Assembly (NCBI GenBank): GCA_006844605.1
Contig: SPJN01000015.1
Location: 1 to 64,000 of the forward strand
From: Hyphomicrobiales bacterium
GTDB taxonomy: Bacteria > Pseudomonadota > Alphaproteobacteria > SPJN01
Length of the DNA stretch: 64,000 nt
Direction of reading: 5' to 3'
Below the pieces are notes generated by a model. The model worked only from the letters and a program-made list of their open reading frames with translations, did no database searches and was not told the origin of the DNA. Position 1 is the first letter of the stretch. Each line of letters opens with the position of its first letter. A program made the translations under genes and the position numbers. Shown here one piece after another: positions 9,853-19,715 of this stretch.

Positions 9853-10527
9853 ATGACACGTTCTGCGCAGCCAATCCGTATTGCCCCGTCCATTCTTGCC
9901 AGTGACTTTTCAAAGCTGGGCGAAGAAGTCCGCGCCATTGATGAGGCCGGCGCAGACTATATTCATATTGATGTGATGGATGGCCATTTTGTGCCCAACA
10001 TCACCATCGGTGCCGACGTGGTAAAATCATTGCGCCCCCATTCCAAGAAGGTGTTTGATTGTCATTTGATGATTGCCCCTGCCGACCCCTTTATCGAAGG
10101 GTTTGTCGAGGCTGGCGCCGACATCATCACCATCCATCCTGAAGCGGGCCCCCATGTGCATCGGTCCATCCAGACCATCAAATCATTGGGGGCCAAGGCA
10201 GGCCTGTCACTGAACCCCGGCACACCGTTGAACGTGTTGGATCATGTGATTGAGGAGCTGGACCTGATTTTGGTGATGAGTGTCAATCCCGGTTTTGGCG
10301 GGCAAAGCTTTATCGAAAGCGCCCTGCCCAAAATCGAAGCCATCCGCAAACGCATTGACGACATCGGCAAGCCCATCGATCTTGAAGTTGATGGCGGCGT
10401 GAATTTTGATACCGCCCCACGCGTCATTGATGCAGGTGCCGATGTGCTGGTCGCGGGCAGCGCCACCTTCAAGGGTGGCCCCGCAGCCTATGCCAGCAAT
10501 ATTGCCACCATTCGCGGTGATGGCTGA
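9853..10527 (+). CDS. rpe: Ribulose-phosphate 3-epimerase
   Basis: RIAPSILASDFSKLGEEV, HIDVMDGHFVPNITIG, MSVNPGFGGQSFI. Confidence 0.97.
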   Translation: MTRSAQPIRIAPSILASDFSKLGEEVRAIDEAGADYIHIDVMDGHFVPNITIGADVVKSLRPHSKKVFDCHLMIAPADPFIEGFVEAGADIITIHPEAGPHVHRSIQTIKSLGAKAGLSLNPGTPLNVLDHVIEELDLILVMSVNPGFGGQSFIESALPKIEAIRKRIDDIGKPIDLEVDGGVNFDTAPRVIDAGADVLVAGSATFKGGPAAYASNIATIRGDG

Positions 10528-10534
10528 TTAGCAT

Positions 10535-12520
10535 ATGACGACAAGCGCACCGAAAGGGTGGTTGGGACTGATGCTGGGTGGCAGCCAGCCCGCCATTCGT
10601 CGTGCGCTGTGGCAGGAATTTTGGGACATGCCCGTGCGCAGCGTCTCGCGCCTTTGGCAAGGCAGCGGGTTTTATCGCTGGCGGTTAAAGGGCACCCATT
10701 CAGACCTGATCGAATTTATTCCAAGCTGGCCCTTTCCCGGTGATCCCGATATTGCCGACGAAATGTTTACCGGCAATTGGATGATTGGTGGCCAGCGACT
10801 GACCCTGCGCGGCACAACCCCGTGGCAACATATTGACAGTATCAGCAGGAACGCCGACGCCGCCCGGATGGGGCTGCATTCCTTTGGCTGGCTGCCCCAT
10901 TTTGCGGCCGCCCATGATGCGGGCGACACCGCCCCGGGGGCACCGCCCACCGCAGCCATGCGCTATACACGCGGGTTGACGGAAAATTGGCTGACCGAAT
11001 TTGGTGAAACCGTTGATCAAACAGCATGGGCCCCTGCGGTCACCGCCCGCAGGCTGGTCAGCTGGTTAACCCATTTGCGGCTGCTGATCCACCAGTCGGA
11101 ACCTGTGTACCGTTCCCGCCTGTTAAGCTCATGCTGGCAACAGGCGCGGCACCTGCAAAAACAATGGTCTTGGCTGCCCGATGGTGCGGACCGGATCACC
11201 GGGGCCATCGCGCTGATTTTGGTTGGGCTTGTCATCGCTAAAAATCCAAAGCAGGTCGAACGGGCCATGACGCTGCTGGAGAAAGAGTTGGAGCGTCAGA
11301 TCTTGGCTGATGGCGGCCATGTCAGCGGCTGCCCGCAACAAATCAGCCTGATCCTTGCTGACCTTGCCTGTCTTTATCAGGTTTTGATCGCAGCCGATTT
11401 ACCCCGCCCTGAATTTCTGATGCACACAATGGACCGCATGGTGCCACTGTTGCGCCTGCTGACCATGCCTGATGGCGGCTTGGCCCAGATGAATGGCGGG
11501 ATCGAACAGGGTATCGGCCTGCCCAAAGACGGGGCTAAACCCACGCGCATGAAGGGCAGCACCGCCACCAGTATGGAACACTCCTGCGCCACGCCCGCCG
11601 CCATCATCAAGGCAACAGCCGTCACCGCGCGCGGGCTGAATGCGGCACCGCACACAGGCTATCTAAGGGTTGAAAAAAACCGCACCAAGCTGGTGATGGA
11701 AGGGCTAAGCCCCCGGATGATGGCCGCAACCGACCAGCGCAGCAGCCTGTATCGCACCCTACCGCACAGCGCCCCGGGTAGTTTTGAACTTAGCGCCGGG
11801 CGCAATCGGCTGATCGTGAACATCGGCCCGCCCGACGGGCTAGACACGATCTGGCACAATGCGCTGCGCAGCACCCCGGCCCATTCCACGTTGATCATCA
11901 ATGGCAGCTCTATCAGTGATATGATCGCGCCTGATGACCCCATGACCGACGTTACCGGACCGGCGCAACTGACCCCGCCCACAGATGTGAAACTGAACCG
12001 GTTGGAACAGGACGGCATAACCATGCTATCAGTTCAGCATGATGGCTGGGCCAACAGCCACGGCTTCCTGCATGAACGCGACATCTATATGGATTCTGAC
12101 GGCGGCGACATCAGGGCCGAGGATCGTTTGATCCCCGCAGACAGCAAGACCGCCCAGAAATGTCGCGATGCCTTGGATCGCGCCCTCTCAGCAGGTGAAC
12201 CCGCCCCCACGGTCGATATTCTGTTCCACCTGCACCCGACAGTGGCCACCAGCATGACCGGATCAGGCGGCATGGTCTTGTTAAACCCGCCCAGCGGCCC
12301 CGGTTGGTCGTTTGAGGCCCGCCACGCCACACTCACTCTTGATGAATCGGCCTATGCGGGGGCTGTCCGCGCCTTTCCCGAAAAGCCGCGCGCCGGCAAA
12401 ATGATCCGCCTGACCGTACCGCTGACGCTGGATGGCATCGCCCTTCGGTGGCGATTGGGCCGTTTTGACAAGTCAAAGCCCGCATCAGATGCAGCTGGTG
12501 AGGCCCCGAAAGACAAATAG
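10535..12520 (+). CDS. Heparinase II/III family protein
   Basis: 661 aa; alpha-helical N-terminal region and C-terminal beta-rich region (AAPHTGYLRVEKNRTKLVMEG...SHGFLHERDIYMDSDGGDIRAEDRL) typical of heparinase II/III-like proteins. Confidence 0.85.
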   Translation: MTTSAPKGWLGLMLGGSQPAIRRALWQEFWDMPVRSVSRLWQGSGFYRWRLKGTHSDLIEFIPSWPFPGDPDIADEMFTGNWMIGGQRLTLRGTTPWQHIDSISRNADAARMGLHSFGWLPHFAAAHDAGDTAPGAPPTAAMRYTRGLTENWLTEFGETVDQTAWAPAVTARRLVSWLTHLRLLIHQSEPVYRSRLLSSCWQQARHLQKQWSWLPDGADRITGAIALILVGLVIAKNPKQVERAMTLLEKELERQILADGGHVSGCPQQISLILADLACLYQVLIAADLPRPEFLMHTMDRMVPLLRLLTMPDGGLAQMNGGIEQGIGLPKDGAKPTRMKGSTATSMEHSCATPAAIIKATAVTARGLNAAPHTGYLRVEKNRTKLVMEGLSPRMMAATDQRSSLYRTLPHSAPGSFELSAGRNRLIVNIGPPDGLDTIWHNALRSTPAHSTLIINGSSISDMIAPDDPMTDVTGPAQLTPPTDVKLNRLEQDGITMLSVQHDGWANSHGFLHERDIYMDSDGGDIRAEDRLIPADSKTAQKCRDALDRALSAGEPAPTVDILFHLHPTVATSMTGSGGMVLLNPPSGPGWSFEARHATLTLDESAYAGAVRAFPEKPRAGKMIRLTVPLTLDGIALRWRLGRFDKSKPASDAAGEAPKDK

Positions 12521-12652
12521 CGCCCGAATAGGAAAGCGCTCGCACAAAAAAGGGACGTTTAGTCTCGTTTGCGCACCGATCAGGCTATGATAGCTCCCTC
12601 ACTAACCACTCACACACGCAAGCCACGCATTTCCGAAAAAGAGACCCAAGCC

Positions 12653-14245
12653 ATGTCGATTGATCTAGTTCCCGTCAAGCGCGCCCTGATTTCCGTTTCT
12701 GACAAGTCGGGCCTTGTCGAATTGGGCCGCGCCCTTGCCGCACGCAACGTCGAAATCCTGTCCACAGGTGGCTCAGCCAAGATGCTGGCAGACAATGACG
12801 TGCCCGTCCGCGAAGTGTCTGACTATACCGGCTTCCCCGAAATGATGGATGGCCGGGTCAAGACATTGCATCCCAAGGTGCATGGCGGCTTTTTGGCCCT
12901 GCGGGACAATGATGATCATCTAAAATCAATGGCAGACCATGATATTGGTGCCATCGATCTGGTTGTGGTGAACCTTTACCCGTTCGAAGAAACCGTCGCC
13001 AAGGGCGCGGATTTTGACACTGTGATTGAAAATATTGATATTGGCGGCCCGGCCATGGTCCGCTCTGCCGCGAAAAATCACCGTTCGGTCGCCATTGTGA
13101 CCGACGTAGCTGATTATGATGAGTTGATTGCCGGTCTTGATGCCAATGATGGCGCAACCAATCATGATTTCCGCAAGCGTCTGGCGGCCAAGGCCTATGC
13201 CCGCACCGCCTCCTATGACAGTGCCATTTCCACTTGGTTTGCGGGTGAGTTGAACGACACATTCCCCGAACGGTTGACGCTTTCGGGCACTCGTTCAGAG
13301 GTATTGCGTTACGGCGAAAACCCCCATCAAGAAGCGGCCTTCTACACAACCACACCGCCGCGCGCCGGTGTTGCCACCGCCACCCAAATTCAGGGCAAGG
13401 CGCTAAGCTACAATAACCTGAACGACACTGATGCGGCGTTTGAGCTGGTCAGCGAATTTGACCCGGCCCTTAGCCCCGCCATCGCCATCATCAAACACGC
13501 CAATCCCTGCGGCGTTGCCACGGGCGAAAGCCTTGTTGCAGCCTATGAAAAGGCATTGATGTGCGATCCGGTCAGTGCCTTTGGCGGCATTATCGCAGCC
13601 AATCAAAAGCTGGACGCGGCAACTGCCGAGGCTATCTCTGGCATCTTTACAGAAGTGATTATCGCCCCGGACGCTGACGAGGCGGCCAAGGAAATCATCG
13701 CCAAAAAGAAAAACCTACGCCTGCTGGTCACCGGCGGGCTGCCCGACCCGACATCCCTTGGCCTGACTGCCAAGACGCTTGCCGGGGGGCTGTTGGTGCA
13801 ATCACGCGACAGCGGCACCGTTGACGCATTGGATTTGAAGGTCGTGACCAAACGCGCGCCCAGTGATCAGGAAATGGCTGATCTGCGCATGGCGTTCCGC
13901 GTTGCCAAACATGTGAAATCAAACGCCATCGTCTATGTGAAGGACGGTGCCACGGTTGGCGTCGGTGCCGGACAGATGAGCCGCGTTGACAGTGCCCGCA
14001 TTGCGGCCCGTAAGGCAGAGGATGCCGCCAAGGAAGCGGGCCTGAGCGAAACCCTGACCAAGGGGTGCGTTGTTGCCTCAGACGCATTCTTCCCCTTTGC
14101 CGATGGCCTGTTGGCCGCCGCCGAAGCAGGCGCAACTGCCGTTATCCAGCCCGGCGGGTCCATGCGCGATGAAGAAGTTATCGCCGCTGCGGACGAAGCG
14201 GGCCTTGCCATGGTCATGACCGGAATGCGCCACTTCCGCCACTAA
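12653..14245 (+). CDS. purH: Bifunctional AICAR formyltransferase / IMP cyclohydrolase
   Basis: [51 protein letters not shown], ...GMRHFRH C-terminus. Confidence 0.98.
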   Translation: MSIDLVPVKRALISVSDKSGLVELGRALAARNVEILSTGGSAKMLADNDVPVREVSDYTGFPEMMDGRVKTLHPKVHGGFLALRDNDDHLKSMADHDIGAIDLVVVNLYPFEETVAKGADFDTVIENIDIGGPAMVRSAAKNHRSVAIVTDVADYDELIAGLDANDGATNHDFRKRLAAKAYARTASYDSAISTWFAGELNDTFPERLTLSGTRSEVLRYGENPHQEAAFYTTTPPRAGVATATQIQGKALSYNNLNDTDAAFELVSEFDPALSPAIAIIKHANPCGVATGESLVAAYEKALMCDPVSAFGGIIAANQKLDAATAEAISGIFTEVIIAPDADEAAKEIIAKKKNLRLLVTGGLPDPTSLGLTAKTLAGGLLVQSRDSGTVDALDLKVVTKRAPSDQEMADLRMAFRVAKHVKSNAIVYVKDGATVGVGAGQMSRVDSARIAARKAEDAAKEAGLSETLTKGCVVASDAFFPFADGLLAAAEAGATAVIQPGGSMRDEEVIAAADEAGLAMVMTGMRHFRH

Positions 14246-14252
14246 ATATTCA

Positions 14253-14316
14253 CTTCACCGCAAATAGATCGTCCGGCTGCGAAGGTGAGCAGGACCAGAA
14301 CCCATTTGAGGTGAAG
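14253..14316. repeat. Inverted repeat between convergent genes
   Basis: cttcaccgcaaat ... atttgaggtgaag, 13-bp arms with 1 mismatch, 38-nt spacer. Confidence 0.6.
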
Positions 14317-14342
14317 GATAACAACTGGGGGATTGGGTGGTT

Positions 14343-15602
14343 CTAGAAGAACCGGCCCAGACGAATTTCCAGGAAGTCGTCATCCGCAAATGCTGCCAGT
14401 GGGTCAGTTGGGTTCACCTGACTGATGCCACGATATTCAACCGTTAGGCGGGCCGCATCACCCAAACGGGTTTCAGCCTCCACCGCCAAGGAAATCGCAT
14501 CGCCATCAAGGTCGAAAATACCGCCCAGCAACACGCTGGTTGATTGCACATCATTCAGTGCATAGCGGATCCCGGCGAACACATCATTGTCAAACGCGTT
14601 GTCGGCAGGCTTGGACCGTTCGTCCCACAAATATTCACCAACCAGACCCAGGTCCGCATCGCTGTCCAAAACCCCATACAAGGTATATTCAAAGCCAAGG
14701 CCGCCTTGTTCATGGCGCGCGCCCAGTTCTTCCTTTGTCAGCGCCTCAAGCTTCAGCAACCATGCGCCCTTTGTGGCCTGCAGGTCCAAGCTGGTTTGCG
14801 ACAGCTGCGCGTAAAACGGCACAAAGGCGATAATTGGCTGCCGGCCATTAAAGCCAACAACAGTCGGTTGGATTTGCGGGGCGCGGGCGGTCCCGTCAAA
14901 ATGCGACAGGCCCACATCCCAATCACCGATCACATGGGAATATCGCAAGGCGACATCCACATGTTTTTCTTCGCGGCTGGATTCATAAGTCACCCGATGC
15001 GGATCAATCGTAATACCCGGATGGGGGCGTCCTTCAAATCCGGGGAAGGTCCGTTCCCGGAAATAGGGCATCACGAATAGGCGCACAGTGCCCCATTCGC
15101 TGCCAATGCCAAGCTGCACCATCGGTTGACCCAGCTTGTCTTCGCCATCAATCGACTCGACAAAATCAGTTTGGTTGATGATATCGACCAGATGTGCGCT
15201 TTCCAGCACACCCCAAAATTCCTTATCAAGACCGACCTTCACATCGCCGCTTAACGCATCACTGTCCCACAGATATTCCACAAAGGCTGCGCGCACATCC
15301 AAATGACTGCGGCGGTCATCAAACGGGTCGTGCCGCCCGAAAACTGTCAGGCGCATATGGGGATTGTCACGGTCCGCATAGGCATCCACCGTCACTTCGC
15401 CCGACACGGACCAGCGCGTCCTGTCCAGCCCGCGAGGATTGTCCGACGCTGAAAAATGGCGCCCCTCAACCTCTGCCAAACCTTCATATTCCCATTCAAT
15501 GCCATCGGCATAAGCCGCCGGTATAACCGCTGTTAAAGAAGCGGTCAGGCCGCACAAAGAAACCACAGCGGCGCACGCTGCGCTGATAATCGATCGTGTC
15601 AT
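14343..15602 (-). CDS. Putative outer membrane beta-barrel protein of an RND export cluster
   Basis: Signal peptide MTRSIISAACAAVVSLCGLTASLTAVIPAAYADG; alternating beta-strand pattern; C-terminal FLEIRLGRFF ends in aromatic residue; adjacent to RND and LolA-like genes. Confidence 0.75.
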   Translation of the reverse strand: MTRSIISAACAAVVSLCGLTASLTAVIPAAYADGIEWEYEGLAEVEGRHFSASDNPRGLDRTRWSVSGEVTVDAYADRDNPHMRLTVFGRHDPFDDRRSHLDVRAAFVEYLWDSDALSGDVKVGLDKEFWGVLESAHLVDIINQTDFVESIDGEDKLGQPMVQLGIGSEWGTVRLFVMPYFRERTFPGFEGRPHPGITIDPHRVTYESSREEKHVDVALRYSHVIGDWDVGLSHFDGTARAPQIQPTVVGFNGRQPIIAFVPFYAQLSQTSLDLQATKGAWLLKLEALTKEELGARHEQGGLGFEYTLYGVLDSDADLGLVGEYLWDERSKPADNAFDNDVFAGIRYALNDVQSTSVLLGGIFDLDGDAISLAVEAETRLGDAARLTVEYRGISQVNPTDPLAAFADDDFLEIRLGRFF

Positions 15603-15609
15603 GATGGTG

Positions 15610-16446
15610 TTACCTGATAGAGCCAAGGCGTGATTTATTGAAATCAGCATCGTTCAATCCGACGCCAAGTTTGATGGATGTCCACACAAGTTCGGTGTGT
15701 TTGCCAGTTTTGTGGTTGACCATATAAAAACGCGCTGGCCGCCAGAACCTGTCATTGATCAGGTAGTACTCAGTCACTTTCAGGGTTTTCAGGTGGGCAT
15801 CCTGACGGTCATAAAACTCAACCTTGCGCTGCTGATAATCAACCGTGTCAATCCAAACGACCTGCTTGGTATAACCTGACCGTTCATATAACGGATAGCG
15901 CGCTACCACATGGCATGTCCGCTCCGCCACCTCTGCGCCGCCGCAAGGCTCGTCACGCAAAAACTTATAGCTGTATTTCTGGATTTCAGATGAAGCCAGG
16001 TCCTCATAGGCAAACTCTGACCCCATGAACGGGCCGGACTTGTTGGCAGAGCTGATGCGCTTTTTCTTTTTGATCGACGGCAGGTAAAGCCACTGGTCAT
16101 CCGGGTCAAGATGATGGGCATAGGTCAACATAACCGTCCCCTTCACATCGCGCGGATTGTCAAAAACGATCAGGCTTTTGTCACCGTCGGCAGGATCGGG
16201 GTTTTCCAATACCCGCTGGCGCATGGTCCGTTCAGCAGTATCACCATGTTGATTGGTCAACAGCATCTTCATATCGGATTCTGAATCAACATATCCCGAA
16301 TTGCGGGCGTCGCTTTCTTGGGCAATCAACAACCCCTTGGCAACAGGGTCAGATTCAGCCGCAATGTTTGCGGGGATTTCAGCCATCACAGGGGCGGCAA
16401 GACCCACAATAAGTGACGCAGTTAAAAGTGTACGTGTAAGCATCAA
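15610..16446 (-). CDS. Outer membrane lipoprotein-sorting (LolA-like) family protein
   Basis: Signal peptide; PDDQWLYLPSIKKKKRISSANKSGPFMGSEFAYEDL motif typical of LolA-like proteins encoded next to MMPL/RND transporters. Confidence 0.85.
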   Translation of the reverse strand: MMLTRTLLTASLIVGLAAPVMAEIPANIAAESDPVAKGLLIAQESDARNSGYVDSESDMKMLLTNQHGDTAERTMRQRVLENPDPADGDKSLIVFDNPRDVKGTVMLTYAHHLDPDDQWLYLPSIKKKKRISSANKSGPFMGSEFAYEDLASSEIQKYSYKFLRDEPCGGAEVAERTCHVVARYPLYERSGYTKQVVWIDTVDYQQRKVEFYDRQDAHLKTLKVTEYYLINDRFWRPARFYMVNHKTGKHTELVWTSIKLGVGLNDADFNKSRLGSIR

Positions 16447-16452
16447 AGCCTC

Positions 16453-18813
16453 CTATTCGGCGGGCGAAGCAGTAGGGGTAGAATTTGGTGATTGGCCTTC
16501 AGTTTGCTGCGGGCCGCGTTTTTTGCGGGCATCCACATAAACCAGCAAGGCCGGTAAAAGCAGGAAGTCGAATATCAGCGCCAGAACGATTGTGATGGCG
16601 ACAACCAATCCCATGCGGGCATTCACCAAGAACGGCGAATAGCTCAACACAAGGAAGCCGACGATCAAAACAAAGCTGGACACCCAAAGGGCCGTGCCGG
16701 TACTGGCAAAGGCATAGCTGACCCCCTGTTCGGCGCTGTACCCTTTTTCTTCACGGGCAATGCGATATTTCGACAGAATGTGAACCGTCGCATCCACGAT
16801 CAATCCCAATGCGGTCGCCGTCACAAACGACCCCCACATCCCGATGTCATGGAACACCAAGGCGACAATACCAAACGCGGCAATCGACGGGGCCAGATTG
16901 GGCACCAACGACACCAACCCAAGACGAAGCGAACGCAGCGCAAAGATCAAAATGATTGAGATCAACACCAGCGCCACAAGGGTGCCCTTCACCATGGTAA
17001 CCAGGTTGGTCTTGCCGATATAGCCGAACATCACCGCCTGCCCCGCAGGGGTCACGCGCATCAGCGGCAGGCCGTTTTCTTCCAGCCATGCATCGGCGCG
17101 GGTTTGCAGTTCAGTCAGCTCCTTCGTGCTGATCTGATGCAATGTCGCCGTGAACTTGGTGGCTGACTTGTCCACATTGATCTGGTCAGTCAGGTCCATG
17201 CCGTAGGGCAATGACATTTCATATAACAGCAGGAACTGCGCATTCATTTCCCGGCTTTCGGGCACACGGTAATAGGATGGGTCATCCGCATGCATGCTTT
17301 TGTTCAACCGCTTCATAATATCGGTAATCGCGCTGACGTTCATCACCTCAGGCTGGGCACGCATCCAATTGGCAAAGTTTTCCAACCGCATCATGTAATC
17401 AGGATCACTGATGCCATCTGCTTCACCCGCCCCCATGGAATAATGGATTTGGTAGATGGTCGTCATCTGTTCAGCCATGTAATCAGTGTCACGGCGGAAC
17501 TGCACCCGTTCATCAAAATATTCAACAAAGCGGTCATTGATTTCCAATGTCGGAATCATCCCGGCCAACACGGTCACCAAGGCCAAATTGGCGATAACCA
17601 ACACGCGTTTATGCGCCACAACAAAACCGGCCAACCGTTCCATAAAGTCGGACTGTTTCACGACAGAGGCTTTCGCCGTAATCGGCAGCACAGCAATCAG
17701 CGCCGGTAATAATGTGATTGAGAACACCCACGCCCACAATGCGCCCATGGCAGAAATATTGCCAAGATCGTGGAAGGGCGGCGCATCAGAAAAGTTAAAG
17801 GTCAAGAACCCGATTGCCGTGGTGATAGAGGTCAAGAACACAGGCCCGAAATTGATCCGCATGGATTCAATCAGCGCCTCCTCCTTGTTCGCCCCTCGTC
17901 GCATTTCAACCAACATGGTGACAAGGATATGGATCGCATCGGCAACCGCTACTGTCAGAATAATCGTCGGCGCCCCGGAACTGGGCGGCGTCAACGGAAT
18001 ACCAAGCCACCCCATTGATCCCATCGCGCCCATGGTCGCGAAGGCAACGACCGCCATCGCAGACAATGTGCCGGTTGCGGACCTGATCAACAACCACACA
18101 CAGAATGTGATGATCAAATACATGGCGGGGGACAAGGTTGCGATATCGTTCTGCGCAACGGATGAGAATGAGTAGGAAAGATAAACCGACCCGGTCGAGC
18201 GGAACTCGATATCAGGATAAAGCTTGCTGTATTTTTCGACCAAGGCTTGGGAATAATTGACCTGATCAGTTTCTGTCGCGCTGTGGTCATCACTATTGAC
18301 CCGCGCCACAATGGCGGCAGCTGACAGATCAGGATTGATCAATCGATTGATGACCAGCGGTTCGTTCAACAGAATATCTGTGATGCGCGCGCTTTCCTGT
18401 GGTGTGACATAGGACGGATCAGGCACCAGATCACCGATGATCAAATCATCTTCATCAGCTTCGGTATGTTGGTAATTTGTAATTGAATCTGCGCGCAACG
18501 CACCGGGCAACTGCCACGCTTCTTCGGTCAGATTATAAATCGCCTCGACAACGCGTTGATCAGTAACCTTCAGATCATCAGTTTTGGGCTTCACCAACCA
18601 GATCACCGTGTCCGGTGCTGCATAAGTACGCTGCAACTGCAAGAATGCTGCAAGGTTGGGATTCTTGTCCGAGAAGAAATAGCGGTAATCACTGTTGAAT
18701 GTGATTTTGGACGCGCCGAAACCAACCGCCCCCAACACAACAAAGCACAGCGCCAGAACCGCCCACCGATAGCGGATGATATTTCGGGCATAGGATGTGA
18801 TCATATTATTCAT
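16453..18813 (-). CDS. RND/MMPL family transporter
   Basis: 786 aa with two sets of transmembrane helices; ALGLIVDATVHILSKYRIAREE and TVAVADAIHILVTMLVEMRRG. Confidence 0.92.
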   Translation of the reverse strand: MNNMITSYARNIIRYRWAVLALCFVVLGAVGFGASKITFNSDYRYFFSDKNPNLAAFLQLQRTYAAPDTVIWLVKPKTDDLKVTDQRVVEAIYNLTEEAWQLPGALRADSITNYQHTEADEDDLIIGDLVPDPSYVTPQESARITDILLNEPLVINRLINPDLSAAAIVARVNSDDHSATETDQVNYSQALVEKYSKLYPDIEFRSTGSVYLSYSFSSVAQNDIATLSPAMYLIITFCVWLLIRSATGTLSAMAVVAFATMGAMGSMGWLGIPLTPPSSGAPTIILTVAVADAIHILVTMLVEMRRGANKEEALIESMRINFGPVFLTSITTAIGFLTFNFSDAPPFHDLGNISAMGALWAWVFSITLLPALIAVLPITAKASVVKQSDFMERLAGFVVAHKRVLVIANLALVTVLAGMIPTLEINDRFVEYFDERVQFRRDTDYMAEQMTTIYQIHYSMGAGEADGISDPDYMMRLENFANWMRAQPEVMNVSAITDIMKRLNKSMHADDPSYYRVPESREMNAQFLLLYEMSLPYGMDLTDQINVDKSATKFTATLHQISTKELTELQTRADAWLEENGLPLMRVTPAGQAVMFGYIGKTNLVTMVKGTLVALVLISIILIFALRSLRLGLVSLVPNLAPSIAAFGIVALVFHDIGMWGSFVTATALGLIVDATVHILSKYRIAREEKGYSAEQGVSYAFASTGTALWVSSFVLIVGFLVLSYSPFLVNARMGLVVAITIVLALIFDFLLLPALLVYVDARKKRGPQQTEGQSPNSTPTASPAE

Positions 18814-19469
18814 GCGTGTTCCCCCGCATTGTCCTGCGCCAGATCACCCAACCGGGGATCGGTGCGCATGGAATTGGCAAATGTAACAAATCCGCGATAA
18901 TTCATTTCTGCATGTTCAAAAGTCAGCGCCGCCTTCATGGTGCCCATGACCCCCTGATGGGTCGAAACCATCAGCGCGGCCATGCCATCAATATCAAGGC
19001 CCGGCGCGATGTAACCTTCAGCAAGCCCACGGGTCAGCGCGTTCTTGATCTCAATACGCCATTCGTCCAGCAGGCCCTTCAACATCAGGCGCATCGGCTC
19101 GTCACTCGCCGCCATTTCCTGAATCAGATTGTTGATCGGGCAGCCAAGGCGCAGCGTGTTCATATCCGTATTGTCGATATAGGTGCGGATTGAGGCCTGC
19201 ACATTATCCAGCGGATCGCCCGGCCGGCGCAGATAGGCAAACCAATGATCTTCCAAAAAGGCGCGGACCTGCTGCTCAAACGCGGTCATGACCAGATCAT
19301 GCTTGTCAGTGAAATGGTGGTAGAGCCCGCCCTTGGTGACCCCGGCGCGTTTCAAAATCTCATCCAAAGAGGTGCCGCGATAGCCGCGCTCATGCACAAG
19401 CGCGAACGCCGCCTCAATCAGGCGTTGCCTTGTTTCTTCGCCGCGCGCTTGTTTCGCTACCGGTGACAC
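18810..19469 (-). CDS. TetR/AcrR family transcriptional regulator (GTG start proposed; ORF track starts at 19568)
   Basis: TRQRLIEAAFALVHERGYRGTSLDEILKRAGVTKGGLYHHFTDKHDLVMTAFEQQ is a classic TetR HTH. Confidence 0.92.
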   Translation of the reverse strand: MSPVAKQARGEETRQRLIEAAFALVHERGYRGTSLDEILKRAGVTKGGLYHHFTDKHDLVMTAFEQQVRAFLEDHWFAYLRRPGDPLDNVQASIRTYIDNTDMNTLRLGCPINNLIQEMAASDEPMRLMLKGLLDEWRIEIKNALTRGLAEGYIAPGLDIDGMAALMVSTHQGVMGTMKAALTFEHAEMNYRGFVTFANSMRTDPRLGDLAQDNAGEHA

Positions 19470-19522
19470 AGATATGACCCCACAGTCCGTATTGGTCCCA
19501 ACTTCAAATTTCGCGAAACCAT

Positions 19523-19536
19523 ACCGACTGGTCGGT
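19523..19536. promoter_or_regulatory. Probable TetR-family operator
   Basis: Palindrome ACCGAC-TG-GTCGGT directly upstream of the tetR-like gene, flanked by accat / atggt. Confidence 0.7.
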
Positions 19537-19715
19537 TTTATGGTCAAGCGCCAATTGCGTCGCAGCACACGGAATCTCCGCAGGTCTGTTCCGGGTCAAT
19601 GTTTTCAGGGGGTTAGGGGGAAAGTTTCCCGAAAATTCAACGCATAGCAACATTAGTTGAGTGCTGGTCTGACGCAGAAACGCAGGATATGATTCAGCCA
19701 AAGCGGGAGGTCACC

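Noticed and set aside
12858-13355. 165-aa minus-strand ORF antisense to purH (and similar ORFs over mutS, metK, trmB, nusA, pnp)
   Set aside because: Low-complexity residues typical of antisense frames; the sense strand has unambiguous housekeeping genes.
17486-18175. 229-aa + strand ORF antisense to the RND transporter
   Set aside because: Shadow ORF in a high-GC coding region; the opposite strand has a clear RND protein.
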